Shown here: piece after piece, positions 63,111 through 64,000 of the stretch
How the letters are laid out: each line of letters opens with the position of its first letter
Position numbering within the stretch: the stretch's first letter is position 1
NCBI RefSeq assembly: GCF_040869045.1
Contig: NC_090322.1
Location: 191,083,477 to 191,147,476 of the forward strand
DNA from: Eurosta solidaginis
Lineage: Eukaryota; Arthropoda; Insecta; Diptera; Tephritidae
Direction: 5' to 3'
DNA length: 64,000 nt
Made by a program: the position numbers and the translations under genes
Notes under the pieces: generated by a model
Database searches by the model: none
The model's input: the letters and a program-made list of their open reading frames with translations, nothing else
What the model was told of the DNA's origin: nothing

Positions 63111-64000
63111 TGACCTCAACCAAAATTAAATGTCTTTATTTTTTTCTAAAAACGCAAACATATCTGCAGCACCTGAAAGGACGGGTACCTGTGCGTATAC
63201 GTAACATATTTTTATTGGTATAAAAGAGTAACGTTACAAGCATTTAAGTGAAGATAATAAAGGTCCTTTTCTAAAGAATACATCCAAATATTAATTTTTT
63301 CTAATGCCAGAGGGCTCTGCAATAGCACACATAGCTCGTCTCATAGAGACGGTGTAGATGCTAAAGATAGCGAAGTTTTTGGTAAAAACCATATTCGGAA
63401 TCTAAATAGCATAGAGTCTCAAATGTTGAAAAATCTGCAACATAGAAGCCCGATGCCGCTCTGAATGCTATGCAACACATGCTCGAAAATGTTTGTAAGT
63501 TGAGACTGAGTCGTCTAAAGTATTGGTGACATAATGCTATAAACTTACGAAACTGAAGCTCCGCATCTGAGGCTATACCACTGAATACTCTTTGAAATAA
63601 TTTTACCGATATAAATACAAATAAAGTAACCATGATATATTTTTGTTTTGAGGAAGAACATTCGGTTGAGCATTTTAGGTGCATCTGGCTTGCCTTCGCT
63701 AGTATCAGGAAATGTAATTCCTTAGAGCTACTCCCTATGTAACTTTTGGAAACCCAATCTACTTATATTTATTGGTAAATCAAGTATATGTATTTAAAAT
63801 CGATCAAAAGTAGGAGTGACATAAGGTCAACGGTCATAACATCAATTTTCCGTATGACCATTTCAAAGCTAAGAACAGAAGAAATGCTCCCAACATCAAA
63901 TTTCAAATGTTAAAAATGTGAACGTCAATTGTCGCGAAGCAGGGAAACGGCCAAAATAGTTTTGGCGGCTAAGCGCCAATTAATGATGATGAAGTAGTGC
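63111..64000. other. Unassigned stretch at window edge
   Basis: A 107-codon minus frame (63684-63361) with several Cys and Phe has no motif that I recognise. No shared repeat found. Confidence 0.3.

Overview
The window is eukaryotic, AT-rich DNA made almost entirely of transposable-element remains. I found no convincing host protein-coding gene, no rRNA and no intact tRNA gene. The repeat content points to a dipteran fly, most likely an acalyptrate such as a tephritid fruit fly. The supporting signs are Helitron-like elements of the DINE-1/mini-me type with (GTCY)n microsatellites and ~130-bp internal tandem repeats, CR1-like LINEs with a PHD-finger ORF1, R1/LOA-like LINEs with RNase H, and solo LTRs inserted at ATAT. 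The species call is inference.

Layout. 1-2984: remains of a repeated transposon ORF and of a reverse transcriptase. 2985-7720: a ~160-bp inverted repeat bracketing LINE-A (minus strand, CR1-like), which is itself interrupted by a MITE in ORF1 and a tRNA-Gly-like SINE in ORF2. 7724-13130: degenerate ~180-bp monomers bracketing LINE-B (plus strand, CR1-like), the best preserved element; its 3' UTR holds a series of six covarying hairpins with a bulged A. 13308-16975: two solo LTRs, a tRNA-Ser-like SINE, and minisatellites. 17630-21287: ATCGAT-rich dispersed repeats, a SINE and a LINE tail. 21288-22944: Helitron-like copy 1. 23290-26600: a decayed RNase H LINE carrying an inverted-arm retroposon with a 12-bp target duplication. 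26787-31930: a TA-flanked TIR element with a nested SINE, a LINE carrying a second inverted-arm retroposon (also a 12-bp duplication), and a foldback-like element with minisatellite arms. 31932-41592: three solo LTRs, LINE fragments, and a hAT element with an 8-bp duplication nested in a LINE. 41980-55726: Helitron-like copies 2-5, two of them with long ~130-bp tandem arrays, a ~150-bp tandem family, and LINE remains. 56415-64000: LTR fragments, two SINEs, a long foldback hairpin, Helitron-like copy 6, and a CR1-like LINE tail.

Nothing here works as an operon. The autonomous elements (LINEs, hAT) are all broken by frameshifts, stops, deletions or insertions. The non-autonomous ones (SINEs, MITEs, Helitron-like copies) presumably used enzymes encoded elsewhere. 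The nesting gives relative ages: LINEs are usually the hosts, and SINEs, hAT and MITEs the later arrivals. Boundaries without a visible target-site duplication are approximate. Stretches where I could identify nothing are listed as such.
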